Counted from the stretch's first letter, positions 44,042-56,330 are shown. The stretch: DNA of 64,000 nt from Oxytricha trifallax (GCA_000711775.1 ARYC01017484.1:62001-126000), one strand, 5' to 3'. Notes: generated by a model not told the origin, from the sequence alone. A program made the numbers and translations.

Positions 44042-47000
44042 ATGAAGTAAGGAATAAATGAAAACACTCTATCAATCTAACAGGATTAATAACAACAAAG
44101 AATTAATCAAGATTTTTAGATATGTATTAAATTTATCTTAAAATATTTTTATTTAATTTTGGTTATTAATTATATTTTGTGGATAACGGTTACCCCAAAT
44201 ATTTTTAATCCTAATAAGAGTAAAAGTAGCAAATTTCACAATACAACACTAATTAATAAAAGCCAAATTCTTCGATTGGATAGTCAAGAACGACTGACAA
44301 TTAAATAGAGAAAATTAGTTAAAAACAGTAAAATTTATTTGAAAACGATATTAATCAGAAACTTCAAGGGATTATGAATTCTTCTAGAGTTGAGAATAAA
44401 CTACTTAACACAAATACTCAGACATTTTATGGTGTTTTTTTATTAACAAAAGAAATTAAGAAGTATAAAAAAAATAGTTGGCTCTTTTTTTAATTTTAGA
44501 CATCGTTTAGTCAATTTAGTTTGACAAATCGAAATGTGAAACATTCAAAATTAGACTTAACTAGCAAGTTGAATGCAAGCGTGGATAATTTAAACTAAAA
44601 TGACTTCATGAATAACATGGATGAAAATGAATAGTAGCAACAACTTATTCATGCTCCACACCCTTTACCCAATATAAACATGAGCAGCAATAATAACTAA
44701 TCAAGCAATAATAGTTCCGCTATGCGAATCGGAAATCACTAAAGAATAACTGGATATGGAGCTATAAGCGGACATCACGTGCATCATTAATCATTGTCAG
44801 AGACCAGATCGCTTAAATCATTCAAATCCCTGCAAGATTAGAGGCTGTAAAGATAACTTAATCGTAAAAATGAAACAAGTAATCAGGGATCAAACAGTAG
44901 TCAAACCAGGCAAAGATCCAATGTAAGAGAAATGCTTTAAACTTAAGAAGAGAAAAAACTGTTCGAGTCAAAATTCAAGGGGAGTTTGGACAAGCTAGAT
45001 GAATTTGAGAGGTAATGGTCAGATTTTAAAGTGAATTAGCCAGCTACATCAAACAGTTAATCTCAATCGAGAATGATCACAGAATTGGAGTTAGTCAATA
45101 ATAAACAAGAAATTAATTCAAACGTTGATTACTCTCAAAGTAAAACACAATCGCTTGGTTAAAAAATCTAGGGTAATTATTAAACTTAAGTGTAACCTGT
45201 TTAAAAAGATCCACGAAACAAGCCTAATATAGAACTGAAAAATTAGCTTCATCAAATAAATGAAAGCCCTAGAGAGTCAATTTTACAATCACCTTCCTCA
45301 AACTACAATGATAAATTGCGAAGCTTATATCAGCCACCAAAAACAGCTTTTTAATCACTTCAGAGACCATTATTGATTAATGAGAAATAAAATTCAAATG
45401 GAGGGAGCAAAGAATGCAAGACTCTTAAGATTGATTTAAATGAGGAGCGTTTAGCGTTGGAATAGAAATAGTAATAATCGAAAGCTTTAATGAAAAGTGG
45501 TAGTAAAACTGTAAAAAGTGAGGAATCTAAGGTAGAGATAAAAAATCTAATTTAAGAAAAAAGTAGTTCATCATAGAATAAATAAGGGTGGTAAAATTTT
45601 TAGGATTATATTAAATTATATCTAAAAACAAAAATGATAAATTTAATAAAATTATCCATTTAATATAGAAACAGTCTCTGATGATGCCTAAAAAGAAGCC
45701 AAGCTCAACAGTATAATAAACTTAATAATCGACTCCTTTATCGAGCTTTTAATTCCCAAAACCGTAACAACTTGAACAAGGCAGAAATTAAGCTAAATCA
45801 TCAATAAAAGACCCAATTATTTCTCAATCAGTGAGTTAATTCTAAGCAAAAGATGATTTAGTAGAAAGAGTTATAGAGTCGATTAAAGTCCTAAATTAAA
45901 AGGAGGAGGAAGTCAAGGAGCAAAAGTTATCATCAAATGTTTAAGCAAAACCTAAACCTATTTCGAAAGAAGCAACCATATAATAACAGGAATAAACATT
46001 ATAACTAAATTAAATGCGTCGCAGGACTAATACTCTGACAACTGGAGAGAGGCCTAACTTACTTCACAATAAAGCTCAAACAAATTAAAATCAATAGCAG
46101 CCTACTTTATTGAAAGAAAACAGTTAGCCCATGCATTAACAAATTGCTCAACTGAAGAAGCAAGTTTCACAATCAAGCCAACCAATCAAAGACTTAAAGA
46201 TATAATAACCATCTTCTACTACTAATCAACAAGCCACAGCTTAAGGATTCATAGGTAATTCTTTTGTTAAAATTGCTTAAGAAAAGCAAGAATAGAGTAA
46301 TTAAAGTTCTAAAACTACAGAGAAAAAGGAAAAGCAGGATTCTAATTAGGCTAATGATCCATATTAATACAATATGTAGTACTCATCTAAGTAAATTAAA
46401 CTCGGTTAGCAATAAACTTAAAATAATTAGTAAAATAAAACACCAGCCCTAACTCAAGCATCGAAAGAAAAAGTTGAGCAATTAAGAAAAGCATTTACTA
46501 ATAACAAGGATGGAGGTTAATCTAGGTCGACAAAGAATTTGAATTCAGTTCCTTCCTAAAGTCATCAATCTGCTCAATAGTAAATTCAACTGATAAATTT
46601 TTACTTTTTTTTAAACATTTTAAGCTTATATATTATGATAACTCAAAAGCAAAACATGGCATCTCAAATAAAATCTCTGTCAAATAATTCTTCGCAGATT
46701 ACTACGCCTGTTGGTAGTGTCTCCTAAAAGTAAAGTTAAAATATGTTGCCAATAAAATCTGAAAAATTGACTAAAAGAGCTGACATAAGTTTGGTAAACG
46801 ATTGTACACCAAGCAATAATATTTCCATTAATAACTATAATGCTTCTCAAAACACATCACTATCAATTACCACTGGTACTCCAAATAAAACTTCAATTTC
46901 AAATCTTAAAAAATCTACTCAGATGACTCCTTAAAATAAGCTGAGTACCACTAGTCCATCGCAACAATCTTCATCATTAAATCTAACTGGTTCAAGTAGT

Positions 47001-48230
47001 AGTTTACCCACTGTTATGTAGAATAATCTTCATCTTAAACGAAACAGTCAATAAGCACCGAGTTTGCACTCTGCGAATATTTCAAGCAATACTATAAGCT
47101 AAAATACCTCAACTATTCCTTAAAAAGGTAAGAATAGAAGGTAGCCCACCTAAACTTAATTTGATCCAAGTTCATAAAATCTTATAAAGAATGATTAAGC
47201 TAATAAGAATGCTGCTTCAAAGAAGCAATTTGAATTGGTTGAGAGAGTGGATGGTTAGAAAATTGAATAGAAAAAGTAGATGACACTTCTTGATGATTAC
47301 TTCCACGGAACTCCTCCAGACTTAAGAAATCCTTCCAATAATACAAGCAATAAAGGTAGTCATAATAACTCAAAACAAATTTCTCTGTCTAAACATAAAG
47401 ATAAATCTTTAGCCCATTCACAACTTGATTAAGAGCTGGCTGAAGTAGAAAGGTAATTCTTGGAAAGACCAAAACTCTCTAACTTTTAACCCATCTAAGA
47501 GCCATCTATTAATTGGAATGCTTCTCCAGAAAAAAGAATGCCTGAGAGAAAACTCTTTAATGATAATAAACTAGATATCATTAAATAAGTAGTAGAGCCA
47601 CCAAGGTCACACAGAGAACAGTACAAAATTTTAGATGATAGGTTTCAGTAGAATAACAATAAATTCTTACAAAATGAAGTTCATTAATCAGAACCTTAAG
47701 AGCAGTAATATCATAGTAGTAGACCTGCTACTAGGACTTAAATGCAACAAAAGTTATCTCCTAAACTTGACAGCAAGATAGTTGAAAATTAGAGAAAGAA
47801 CTCTGAAAATTCCGACGAAAGTTAAAATCCGATAGAAAAACGATTGAATAAACTAATGGAAGAAACTAGAAGAAAACTAATACACTAAGATGAAGAAGAT
47901 TATGATACTTAGGATATGGATTAATCTGTTTCATAAGTATCAGAAGAGCATTTCAATTATTAGAATCATAAGTAAATGACCGAAGCTCTAGGTAGATTAG
48001 AGGAAAGCAATTAAGCCATGAATAGAATGCGAAATAAAGCTTAGACACCTTAAATTAATTCGTAATAGAATTTTACAGGAGGTGGCAGTCATCAATAAAT
48101 GTAGGTAAATATCTATAATTTGAATTTATATATATTGATAATCAGATTAAAGCTAAATTAATTTTGCAGATAAATAGAGATTGTTATGTTATTTTTTATG
48201 TCTTTCTTAATCATTCATTAAGTTTGTTGA
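44042..48230 (+). CDS. Very long S/N/Q-rich low-complexity protein
   Basis: ATG at 44042 opens MKQGINENTLSIQQDQQQQR. Over 4 kb the frame remains S/N/Q/K-rich once inserts are removed (near 44.11-44.18, 44.39-44.50, 45.60-45.68, 46.42 and 46.58-46.64 kb). Short helical stretches recur (EEKKLFESKFKGSLDKLDEF, EFVRQ-like, EKRLNKLMEETRRKLIHQDE). The last confident codons are FTGGGSHQQMQ near 48.10 kb; from there only AT-rich DNA leads to TGA at 48228, so the true end is uncertain. It may be two genes, although no TGA-plus-ATG boundary was found. No domain was recognised. Confidence 0.6.
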
Positions 48231-48893
48231 ATGACTATAAAGCTGCTCCAATAAGATTCTTCACACCATGTGCATACTTATCACTAATTTCTTGACTCTT
48301 AATGACTGAATCAGTGACAATTCCAATCATGGCTGAAGTTAACTTGTACTCTGAGTAATTTCTTCTATGGTGTACTGCCATCAATTCGTTAACGCCAGTC
48401 TTAACAAGACCTTTGAATGTAACTCTATGGTTTGAAACACCCTCTGCAAGATTATTGTAAACTTAAGAAGGTACTGCTTTATTGTTCACCCAGAAGACTT
48501 CACCATATTAGTGAGCAATTTCGCTTTCATTTAAGACTTGTTAAATCTTCTATACGAATCTCTTTTCATACATTGTAGAGATGTCATAGAATCTTGGTCC
48601 GTATCTAAGTTCAAAATTTAGAAATAAAATATTCTTACTCGTCAAGGTTAGGTCCAATGCCAGGTGGTTAAGCTGAAATGTTGGCATGATCCTTGAGAAT
48701 AAAAAGCTCTCCTACTTATTGAGGAACTGGATTCTTTTCCCAAGTTAGACTCCAAACATGTGGGCATGAGATGAAATTCTTTGCATTTACTCCAAGAATC
48801 AAAATCTATGAATAATATATTATAAAATCTTATTCTTACTCTCATTGGCAAAAGTGATGTTTAGAAAGGTACGTTGCTTTGATAAGTGAGCAT
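48211..48893 (-). CDS. Truncated, diverged purine nucleoside phosphorylase-like protein
   Basis: The frame from ATG 48893 (MLTYQSNVPFQTSLLPMRIL) aligns with the second two-thirds of the PNP family. LPMRILILGVNAKNF corresponds to the region before the usual TNAAGG, which is lost. VGELFILKDHANIS matches the GD-x-x-x-I-x-DHIN block, and GPNLDEYGPRFYD matches GPND-x-R-x-G-x-RF. The C-terminal half follows the family with its key residues replaced. Two introns (34 and 44 nt, GTAAGAAT...TAG) are clean. The N-terminal phosphate site and the GR-x-H-x-YEG motif are absent. It lies head-to-head with the intact PNP gene, 250 bp apart, suggesting an old duplication. It could be a catalytically dead partner, a pseudogene, or lack a segment stored elsewhere. 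Confidence 0.7.
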
Positions 48894-49144
48894 TTATGAA
48901 AGAACGATAATTTTTTAAATAAAAATATTTATCAATAAATTAAATTATATAAAAGTAAATTAATGCTCTATCCACTATTTGATTTAATTTTCACAGCATC
49001 AACATGAGTCTCCTCTTGAAATAATTAATAATTTATGTTTTAGAGTTATTCAGAGTATGCTGGTAACTAGTCTTTTTGGTATTTAATCTAATTTTGAATT
49101 AGCAGATATGATATAATATAAAATCTTAATACAAGTTAAAAGAT

Positions 49145-50725
49145 ATGGAAACTTACATACCACAAAACAATCACGGTGACCCATTCCTCAGCTCAACCGA
49201 GGTAAGAATATTAATTCATATATTATATCTTTTATCGTAGTACCACAACTGTTTTTATTAATAATTTTATCTATAATTTTATAGACTGCTTAATTGAAGC
49301 AGCTGAATTTATCTTAAAAAGATTAGGAGTTGACAAGATCGATATATCGATTGTAGAAGGTTCAGGTCTCCTAGATATTTCCACTCATTTAATCCCAGAT
49401 CCCGTAACAATCAACATGTCTGAAGTTCCTCACTGTCCCATTCCAACAGCCATTGGCCACAAATAAGGAATTCTTTACGGCATTATTAATGGCAGAAGCA
49501 CTATTATTACTAAAGTTAAGGCGAAAATTCAATTATAACTTAATTTTATGATATTTTTGTATGTGGGATCGAATACATTAAAGACATGAAATAATCTAGT
49601 TTTTTTTAAAATAAGTAAAATAAAATAGAAATTATCAGTAACTAAAAAAATATAATATTGATTTCAATCATTTCTATTAGTTTCTTTTATGTATATACTT
49701 TTGAATTATCAAATAATTTCTTTTCAATTGATATTTGGAATGGTAGAATTCATTATTATGAAGGATACAGAGTAGCCCATTAAGCTTTTCCAGCTTATGT
49801 GAGCGCCTATCTTGGTTGCTCAGTTTTCATAACAACTAATGCTGCTGGTTTCATTAATCAGTCTATGGATATTGGTGACTTAGCACTCATTACTGATCAT
49901 ATCAACATGACCAACAAACCATATGATGGAGGTAATTTAAACTTTAAAATTTACTTCTTTTGCTAGTGTTCTATTTGGATCAAAGTTTCAGGACAAATAA
50001 AGACATCAAAGAGAATGTGTTTTCTTCATCCTCCATTTATGACAAGGAAATGGTAGATCTTACCCGCCAATCTTTCATCGAAGCTGGTCTAAGACTGACT
50101 GAAGGACACTATTGCTACTACGCTCTTCCCAACTTTGAATCACCCTCAGACATCTAAATTATGCACGACTTGGGTGCCGCAACAGTAGGTGCCAGCACTC
50201 TTCCAGAACAAATTGCTTGCTACTTGAGTGGCATGCGAAGAGTTATAGTTTCTTCTGCAACTTCCCCTTCATCTGGCATGAGTGATTAAGAAATCTCTGG
50301 AGAAGAAGTTTTGGAGTGCGGACGCAAATGTGTTATAAGTTTTGCAAAATTGCTACCAGTGCTTATTGCAAAACTTAAAGATGAGATGTTCTTGAACAAA
50401 AGGCCAAATATGCTGCTTAACACCAAATCACAATTGGATAACCTCAATAATGAAAGAGTAAGAAATTAATAGTCTTATAAATTATTAATAGCAACTCCAT
50501 ATTGACACTCAAGAAGTTGCCTAGAAAATAGCCAAAGCAGTTAGAGCAAAAGTAGGATACAGACAAATTCAAAGATCAGTTTGGCTAATGAGCGACTAAC
50601 TCTATCAATAATTCATTGATGAGCACAAGAATGAATCTGAGACCCATATATTTTATCAATCTTAAATTTTAGACTGCAAAAAAACTAAGGATTTCCTATT
50701 TTTTTATTTATAAGTCACCTCTTGA
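49145..50725 (+). CDS. Purine nucleoside phosphorylase
   Basis: It cleaves purine nucleosides with phosphate to base and ribose-1-phosphate. METYIPQNNHGDPFLSSTE precedes a 39-nt intron (49202-49240). Family blocks then follow: IVEGSGLLDIS, AIGHKQGILYGIINGRSTII, WNGRIHYYEGYRVAHQAFPA, TTNAAGFINQSMDIGDLALI, TDHINMTNKPYDGG, LTEGHYCYYALPNFESPSD, GASTLPEQIA and MSDQEISGEEVLECGRK. More introns lie at 49932-49966 and near 50459-50492. Two IESs (49248 and about 49512) must be removed; both give exact family sequence. The last 70 bp overlap the convergent gene, so the true stop is probably a little earlier than the first TGA at 50723. Confidence 0.93.
49248..49284. other. IES, pointer ACTG (37 bp) in PNP gene
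   Basis: ACTG occurs at 49248-49251 and 49285-49288. Excision with the upstream intron removed gives GAG TAC CAC AAC TGC TTA ATT GAA in frame with the phosphorylase. Confidence 0.85.
49512..49731. other. IES, TA-bounded (~220 bp) in PNP gene
   Basis: The coding sequence breaks after NGRSTII and resumes at WNGRIHYYEG. TA at 49512-49513 and 49732-49733 joins in frame (a TA three bases upstream works too). The insert holds an in-frame TGA and has no suitable GT-AG pair. Confidence 0.75.
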
Positions 50726-52260
50726 TAGTCTTTCAAGTTGAATCTAACAACTTTCTCAATAGTAAATTAATCAGTCAATTGAGAGAACATAACTTAGAAA
50801 GATTCATGTTCTAACACTAAAAGATTGTCTACAACTCCAAATATCTCTTTAACTTTATTGGCTGTTTCATAAACAGTATCTCTTGAGTGCTAAAAATGAA
50901 TTTTAGTTTATTAAATAAAGTGTTACTTTTATTTCGAAGGTGTGGTTAATTTCGTATGTCAAGTTGATTTTCTGGTTATAATAAATTCATAAATAAATCT
51001 AAAGAGTTCATCTATAAAATTATAGGTTGAACATCTGTAAATGGTGAAGCTTAATTGATCTCTTGTTAGAATACATTTGGAACGACAATTTCTTCAGCTT
51101 GCACTAAATTATGCTTTGAAACAGCATTGAGTACTAAGTCAACTTTCAAGTGTTGAGCTAGATCTGCGAACTGAAATTTGTAACAGTATACAAATCGAAT
51201 TTGCCCTTTTGAGCGAATGCAAGTTCAGTCTTTGAAGGAAGCATGGTACCTTCATAGGCGATTAAAGTTCTTTGAGACTGTTATTATTCTTAAGTTGACA
51301 CACCTAGGTGTAAGTTAGATTTTATCTCACCAGAGTGATCTTGGAAGGTTTAGGTTTCTGTCAACTTGAAGAAACGTTTGTTAAAGTAGTTCAAGTTTGA
51401 AATGTGATGGGACTTGTTATTCAAAGTTTCATCATTCACTGAAGAGGCTTCAAAGTAGACTTGAGTTTGAGAAATGTTTAAAACGTTGAGAGTTTTCAAA
51501 ATAGCTGAGTATTCATATGGAAGCATACCCTCTAAATGGGACTATCTGATTATAAGCCATAGCTCTCCTTTGAAGATTCCCAAAACTAATTGGCATTATT
51601 GATCTATTGAAATGAATTAGAATAAAAGGGGGGGGAAGTTTCCTGCACTTTTCTAATTTGTATGTAAATTTAATAAATTTTACATAAAAATATAAAATTT
51701 AGCATTTTTATGACCCTTTAATATTAAAAGGTTCTTATACATCATTAAAGTAGTTTAATAAAAAATAATCTAATATTATAAAGATACGTTAAGAACAAGA
51801 TAAATTAAATCAGAATTTCAATAACTATTAGATACAATATTAAGAATTTCTATGAGTACAGAGAGGACAATGTAATGGTTTAGAGACAGAAACATAAAAA
51901 TATCAGATGAAATATGTCAGAGTTGTTGGAATCTGAAGAGAGATAATGAATAATTGATCAATAAATTAAATATAATTAATTCAATAAAATTCGTTCGGAA
52001 GTTGCATTATAGTTGTAATAAAAATGTTTTTTAACAAAGTGCAGGAAACTTTTCTAAAATTTTTTTTTATCATAAACCGGTGCAGGAAACTTCCCCCCCC
52101 CCCGAATAAAATATATAATTACATGATCTTGTTCTCATTGGAGTGATATCGGAAAGATTGATAAAATAAATTATATAATTCAATAATTTACTTGTATCAA
52201 GAAATGAACCTATGACTAGAGAAGTGGAAGCAGAGCTCACAAAAATAAATTAAAAGCGTA
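50656..52260 (-). CDS. Unrecognised protein, interrupted by a MITE
   Basis: Minus-strand coding blocks: LSDITPMRTRSCNYIFY (about 52.17-52.11 kb); then, past the MITE, SNSFQQINNANQFWESSKES; MLPYEYSAILKTLNVLNISQ and YFNKRFFKLTETQTFQDHS; TLIAYEGTMLPSKTELAFAQ; ADLAQHLKVDLVLNAVSKHN; and DTVYETANKVKEIFGVVDNL with end FNLKDYQEVTYKQKNRK to TGA 50656. The MLPSKTELAFAQKGKFDLY part faintly recalls the substrate-binding beta domain of Hsp110/Hsp70 proteins, but I would not assign the family. The start was not found; the 5' limit is approximate. Inserts are needed near 51.55, 51.17 and 50.90-51.03 kb. Confidence 0.6.
51628..52103. mobile_element. Poly-G/AAGTTTCC MITE, copy 3 (476 bp)
   Basis: The ends GGGGGGGGGAAGTTTCCTGC and GCAGGAAACTTCCCCCCC are inverted repeats. 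A second GTGCAGGAAACTT lies inside the right end with TTTTTTATCATAA between, as in copy 1. Perfect 8-bp duplications GAATAAAA flank it (51620-51627 and 52104-52111). No ORF. It lies between coding blocks of the minus-strand gene, and removal with one duplication reads CNYIFYSNSFQQ without a stop. Confidence 0.93.
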
Positions 52261-52435
52261 ACTAGGTTAATATATTTTTATATAAAAAATTTAGGGTCTA
52301 AAATCTTATAAACTTAACTAAATTCGTTAAGTTAAGCCGATAATTTTATATTGAGAGAGACAGAATTTTGATTATTTGTCATAATCAACTGAAATTAAAT
52401 CCAATCATAATAAAAATGTTTGAATTTAATTTTAT

Positions 52436-53112
52436 TCACTTATGTTTTATGTTTTTTCCAAATTCAAACTTGTCCACAGCAACTGAGTTTAAACTATCTA
52501 TTTGATCTTAGGATACTTTATGTCCTTGCAAACCGAAGAATGTAACTTTATTCAACTTGCTCATAATCTCTTCGTTTTCTATTGCCATTCTGAAATAAGA
52601 CTAATTGTTTATTATGATTTATATATACTTTTTATCACAATAGAATTAGGGGCTATGTGCTATAGTTACTCAACATATTCCCTCAAATTCTTCTAAGTCT
52701 CTTCAATTTCTCCAAACACGCTTTTAATATTTCCGCAATCGATGATTTTCATCTTCACTCTGTCTATATTTACAACACCTAATCTTTACTAATCCCTACT
52801 GCTTTTAATGAAACTCTGATGATCTTCAATTTTTTAATTTGAAAGTCTGTTCATTTAACTTATTTCTCTGAAACTATTAGGACCTAGTTCCTAGCCAGTT
52901 CTCCCGTCGCAATTATGTGCGCCCATATCACTCGGGTAACCCACTAAGAAAACTAGCTAATAGTCTTAAAATTAGGGAAGTAGGCTCTATATTTCTAATA
53001 TTGGAAGCTAGATGTAGGATTCTATTAGTGGGTTCTTTTGGTAAGCAGTCTACATAGGCTGATGGGATGGTGAAATAAGGTTTTAAAATTGATCTTCTTT
53101 ATTTGAGTTCAT
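52436..53112 (-). CDS. Arginase/formimidoylglutamase-family protein lacking its core
   Basis: ATG at 53112 gives MNSNKEDQFQNLISPSHQPM. Then VFLVGYPSDMGAHNCDGRTG and QELGPNSFREI match the N-terminal nucleotide of the ureohydrolase fold (G-x-P-x-D-x-G...G-x-x-x-GP-x-x-R), followed by KMKIIDCGNIKSVFG. The frame fails after LREYVE. It resumes near 52.58 kb as KVTFFGLQGHKVSQDQID, typical of the last third of such enzymes, ending at TGA 52436. The roughly 100 residues between, which should carry the metal ligands (GGDHS, DAH-x-D and D-x-D), are missing. The gap is AT-rich and only about 100 bp. Either the middle segment is stored elsewhere (a scrambled gene) or the gene is broken. Confidence 0.75.
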
Positions 53113-53240
53113 GATTTTTAATTTCAAATTTATAAATTAATAATCCTTAAAACTTAGGAAAATAAGCATGTTAAAAGATTAAACTTAATTTAAATGATTT
53201 TTAATATGATTTTATTTATATTTTAATTATTAATTTATCA

Positions 53241-54359
53241 ATGCAGCATTCTTCTCAATCGCCAATCAACACTTCTACTTCTAAGTCACTTTATTCTTTT
53301 CCAAAGAGTTCTAGATTTCCTAAACCTCATTCCCCCTAGTAAGAAACAATAAAAATAAATAGACTATTCTTATGACTTGCATAATGAGAATGAATAATAG
53401 CTCTTATTTATACATATTTTCGATATCTTATTTTATTTACAGCTGTGATTCAACTTACAACGTTCCAGATTCTTTCTCAAGAAGAGCAACAAGCATAGGT
53501 TACGGAAAGCGTTTCGGAGATTTATTGTTAAAAAGTGTTGCTCCTAGCCCTTAAACTTATTAATTACCAAACACAAGAGATAATAAAATGTACTCATTTG
53601 GAGTAAGCAGAGATAAATTTGATAGAGTAAGTAAAATATCCAATTTTATATTAATATTCACGTTCTTACCAAGTTAATGATTGGTTATTTTGTTAAAGAC
53701 ATAAGTCTCAAATCATGATTTTATTAGGTAAACCTTAAACTTTAAAATGAGATTATTTGTTTGCAATCTCAAGTTTATATTTGAAAGAAAATCCACCACG
53801 AGATAAATCAGTGCCAGGCCCAGCAGCCTACCACGCTAAAACAAATTATGTTGAAACCTAAGCGGCAGCCTACAGCATGAGACCAAGTACAACTTACGCT
53901 TCTATATTTAACGATCCAACTAAGAAGTTTCCTGGGCCAGGGCACTACGAAGGCTAGATGGAAAATAAAAACGGTATGTGTGCATTTTCAAGATATAAAT
54001 CCTCTGGAAGCGCTGTAATTTCAAAAACTGGATAGCGCTTTGACATGAAGGATTTAAGGCGATCAATGGAGATTCCAGGACCGGGCTAGTATGATGGATT
54101 TACCACTTTTTATAAAACTAAGAAAAACTATGGAGTGACTGTCTTTGGCAGACAGAAGAGACTCGAAGAATTATAATCAATAAGAAAGAGTAAGTGAAAC
54201 CAGATTGTTAATAAAATTTAATATTTAGATACACCAGGACCAGGAACTTATAGAGCACTGAGTGAATTTGGATATTACGATCCTGCTGCTGATGCACTCG
54301 CAACTAATACTAGCTTTATGGCTAAAAGATCAATAATGCAATCTGCAAGAAATTAATGA
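53241..54359 (+). CDS. STPGR/SHIPPO-repeat protein (ciliary microtubule type)
   Basis: ATG at 53241 starts MQHSSQSPINTSTSKSLYSF. After an insert (about 53330-53441) comes STYNVPDSFSRRATSIGYGK. PGP-x-x-Y repeats then follow: VAPSPQTYQLPNTRDNKMYS, VPGPAAYHAKTN, FPGPGHYEGQ, IPGPGQYDGF and TPGPGTYRAL, with the companion YSFGVSRDKF, CAFSRYK and TVFGRQKR motifs, ending at TGA 54357. Proteins of this class bind along ciliary and other stable microtubules. Inserts lie near 53.63-53.77 and 54.19-54.23 kb. Confidence 0.88.
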
Positions 54360-54480
54360 TTGTCACTCTAACCAACTATATCCTTAATATATCACCTATT
54401 ATTTATTTATAAAAACTGCTTTATTCACGATTATAGTTAAAATATGTGTACTTAATTCAAACTAATTTAAATTAAAATAA

Positions 54481-56330
54481 ATGATTGAAAAGAATAGAAA
54501 TCCACATTTTAAGTTTGGAGATGGTCACACTCATGAAATGACTTCAGTGACTAAATAGTAATATGACTACAAAGGCAATATTTTAATTATTAATTTTTTT
54601 AATTTTTAAAAATCTTTTTATTGTTATTTTGGATCTTGATGGAGATGCTAGACTTTCTAAGCAAGAATTCTATGAAAATATTAAATTAAAAATTTTTTAT
54701 GTTCAGCAAAATCATGGTTAGATAAGAAGAAGAAAAGTTACAGCAACAGCACAGAAGGTAAAAAACTCCTACTTTCAATTGTTGTGAAGTGTCGCAATCA
54801 GCACCTCACAGACATGATGAAATTATTCATTTTACAAATAATTAAGTTGATACAATCAGAACCATGGCAAACGATAGAAAAATGAGGGATAGATCAGGAG
54901 GAAAAGTTTCTTCGAGTCCTCTAAAAAGAAGACCTATAATTGACTCAGAAAGAATTGCTAATGGTATGCCAGGAAATTCAGCTTACAGATCTAGATCTAG
55001 TAATATTAATAATAGCAGTATGATTTCAAGAAGAGGGTCTTAAACTCCTAACAAAACACCAAAGAAAACCACCTCAAACTCCAAAAATATCAACAGAGGT
55101 ATCAATCAAAATGAAATAACACCTTATGCCAAATAATCTATTCAAATTTACAGAGATGAAGTAAAATAAATTGAAGACTATGGATTTAAACCCACTTAAT
55201 AGGAATCAGATTTACTTAGGGAACTTGAGACAAAATTTCTAAAGAACAAAAATAGTTCTGCAAAGAAGCATAGATTCAGACCAGGCAATGAATTTGATGG
55301 GATAAAAGATTAGTCGATAATAAGTGAGCAAGTTTATAATAAAAATTCATTGCTTATAGCAATTTCTGACGTTCCTTAGGAATCTTACACTTAAGTCATG
55401 AAAAATAATTCTGAATTAAAAGATTCAAGGATCAACTCTAGTTATCAAGGTGATAGAAGTACCATCGCATCTTCAAGCCCATTAAGAGTTAAAAACCTTG
55501 GTAGCTAATATTTGAATAGCAGATCAGATTAGAAAGTGGCATCTTTTTCTCCTTTTTAATAGAGCGCCAATCAAGAGAATAATGATTACTATCACTCTGT
55601 AAGAGGCAAAACATAAACAGGCTAAAATGGTAGCTATTACAGACATTCTGAATCTTATTTCAACATTTCATCTATTAGCTAGAATTCTTACCTTGATAGA
55701 ATCGCGATAGAAGAGCTTGAATAAAAGCAAATCGTGACGAGAAATTTGCAAGAACTTATCTTCATTGATTCTTAGGCTGAAGATTTAAAGATTAAGCTAG
55801 CTTTAAAACAAGACTTCACTCTTATTGACGCCTTTGGATTACTAGATGTAAGAGGGAAAGGCTACTTAGATCCGATTGAGCTTCGTGAACAGCTCTACTA
55901 ACTTTCTCACACTCGATACACTCTGGATGATATGGACTTGATATTCTAGAAATATAACAGACAGGCAGATCGAAAGATGCGCTACACAGATTTCACCAGA
56001 GCTATGATGCCTATAGATCAATACTATGCAAAGATGTAAAGTTTAAAGAGAGTTCAGTATCATAAGAAAAGCATGGAATCACTGAGTAATGGTTAAGAGG
56101 ATAGAGATGGAAGCTTGATGATCTTTTTGAGACTCTGGGATTAATTAATATTGAATGAGAGAAAAGCATAACTTATTAAAAGGGATATTTATCAAAGATA
56201 TAGATTTATATTTTTCTAAATAAAAATTATTATAAGTAAAATTTAACGATTAATCGTATAAGCATTATTACACTCAGGGCATATTCTTCTACCAATAAAT
56301 AGGATATTATTAATTTAATTTCCCTATTGA
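54481..56330 (+). CDS. EF-hand protein with HF-x-FG N-terminal motif
   Basis: ATG at 54481 gives RNPHFKFGDGHTHEMTSVTK. After an insert (about 54570-54630) comes LDGDARLSKQEFYENIK, an EF-hand-like loop and helix. A long S/N/K-rich linker follows, then a C-terminal EF-hand pair: DAFGLLDVRGKGYLDPIELR and DDMDLIFQKYNRQADRKMRY-TDF. The first fits the D-x-x-G-x-G-x-L-x-x-x-E pattern; the second is degenerate. The last confident part is LWDQLILNERKAQLIKRDIY (about 56.19 kb); TGA at 56328 is the next in frame, so the end is uncertain. It is probably a ciliary or cortical calcium-responsive protein, and neighbouring genes have the same flavour. Confidence 0.75.

Noticed and set aside
374..52103. Poly-G runs read as telomere repeats or chromosome ends
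   Set aside because: No tandem GGGGTTTT or CCCCAAAA repeats are present; the G-runs belong to MITE termini flanked by 8-bp duplications.
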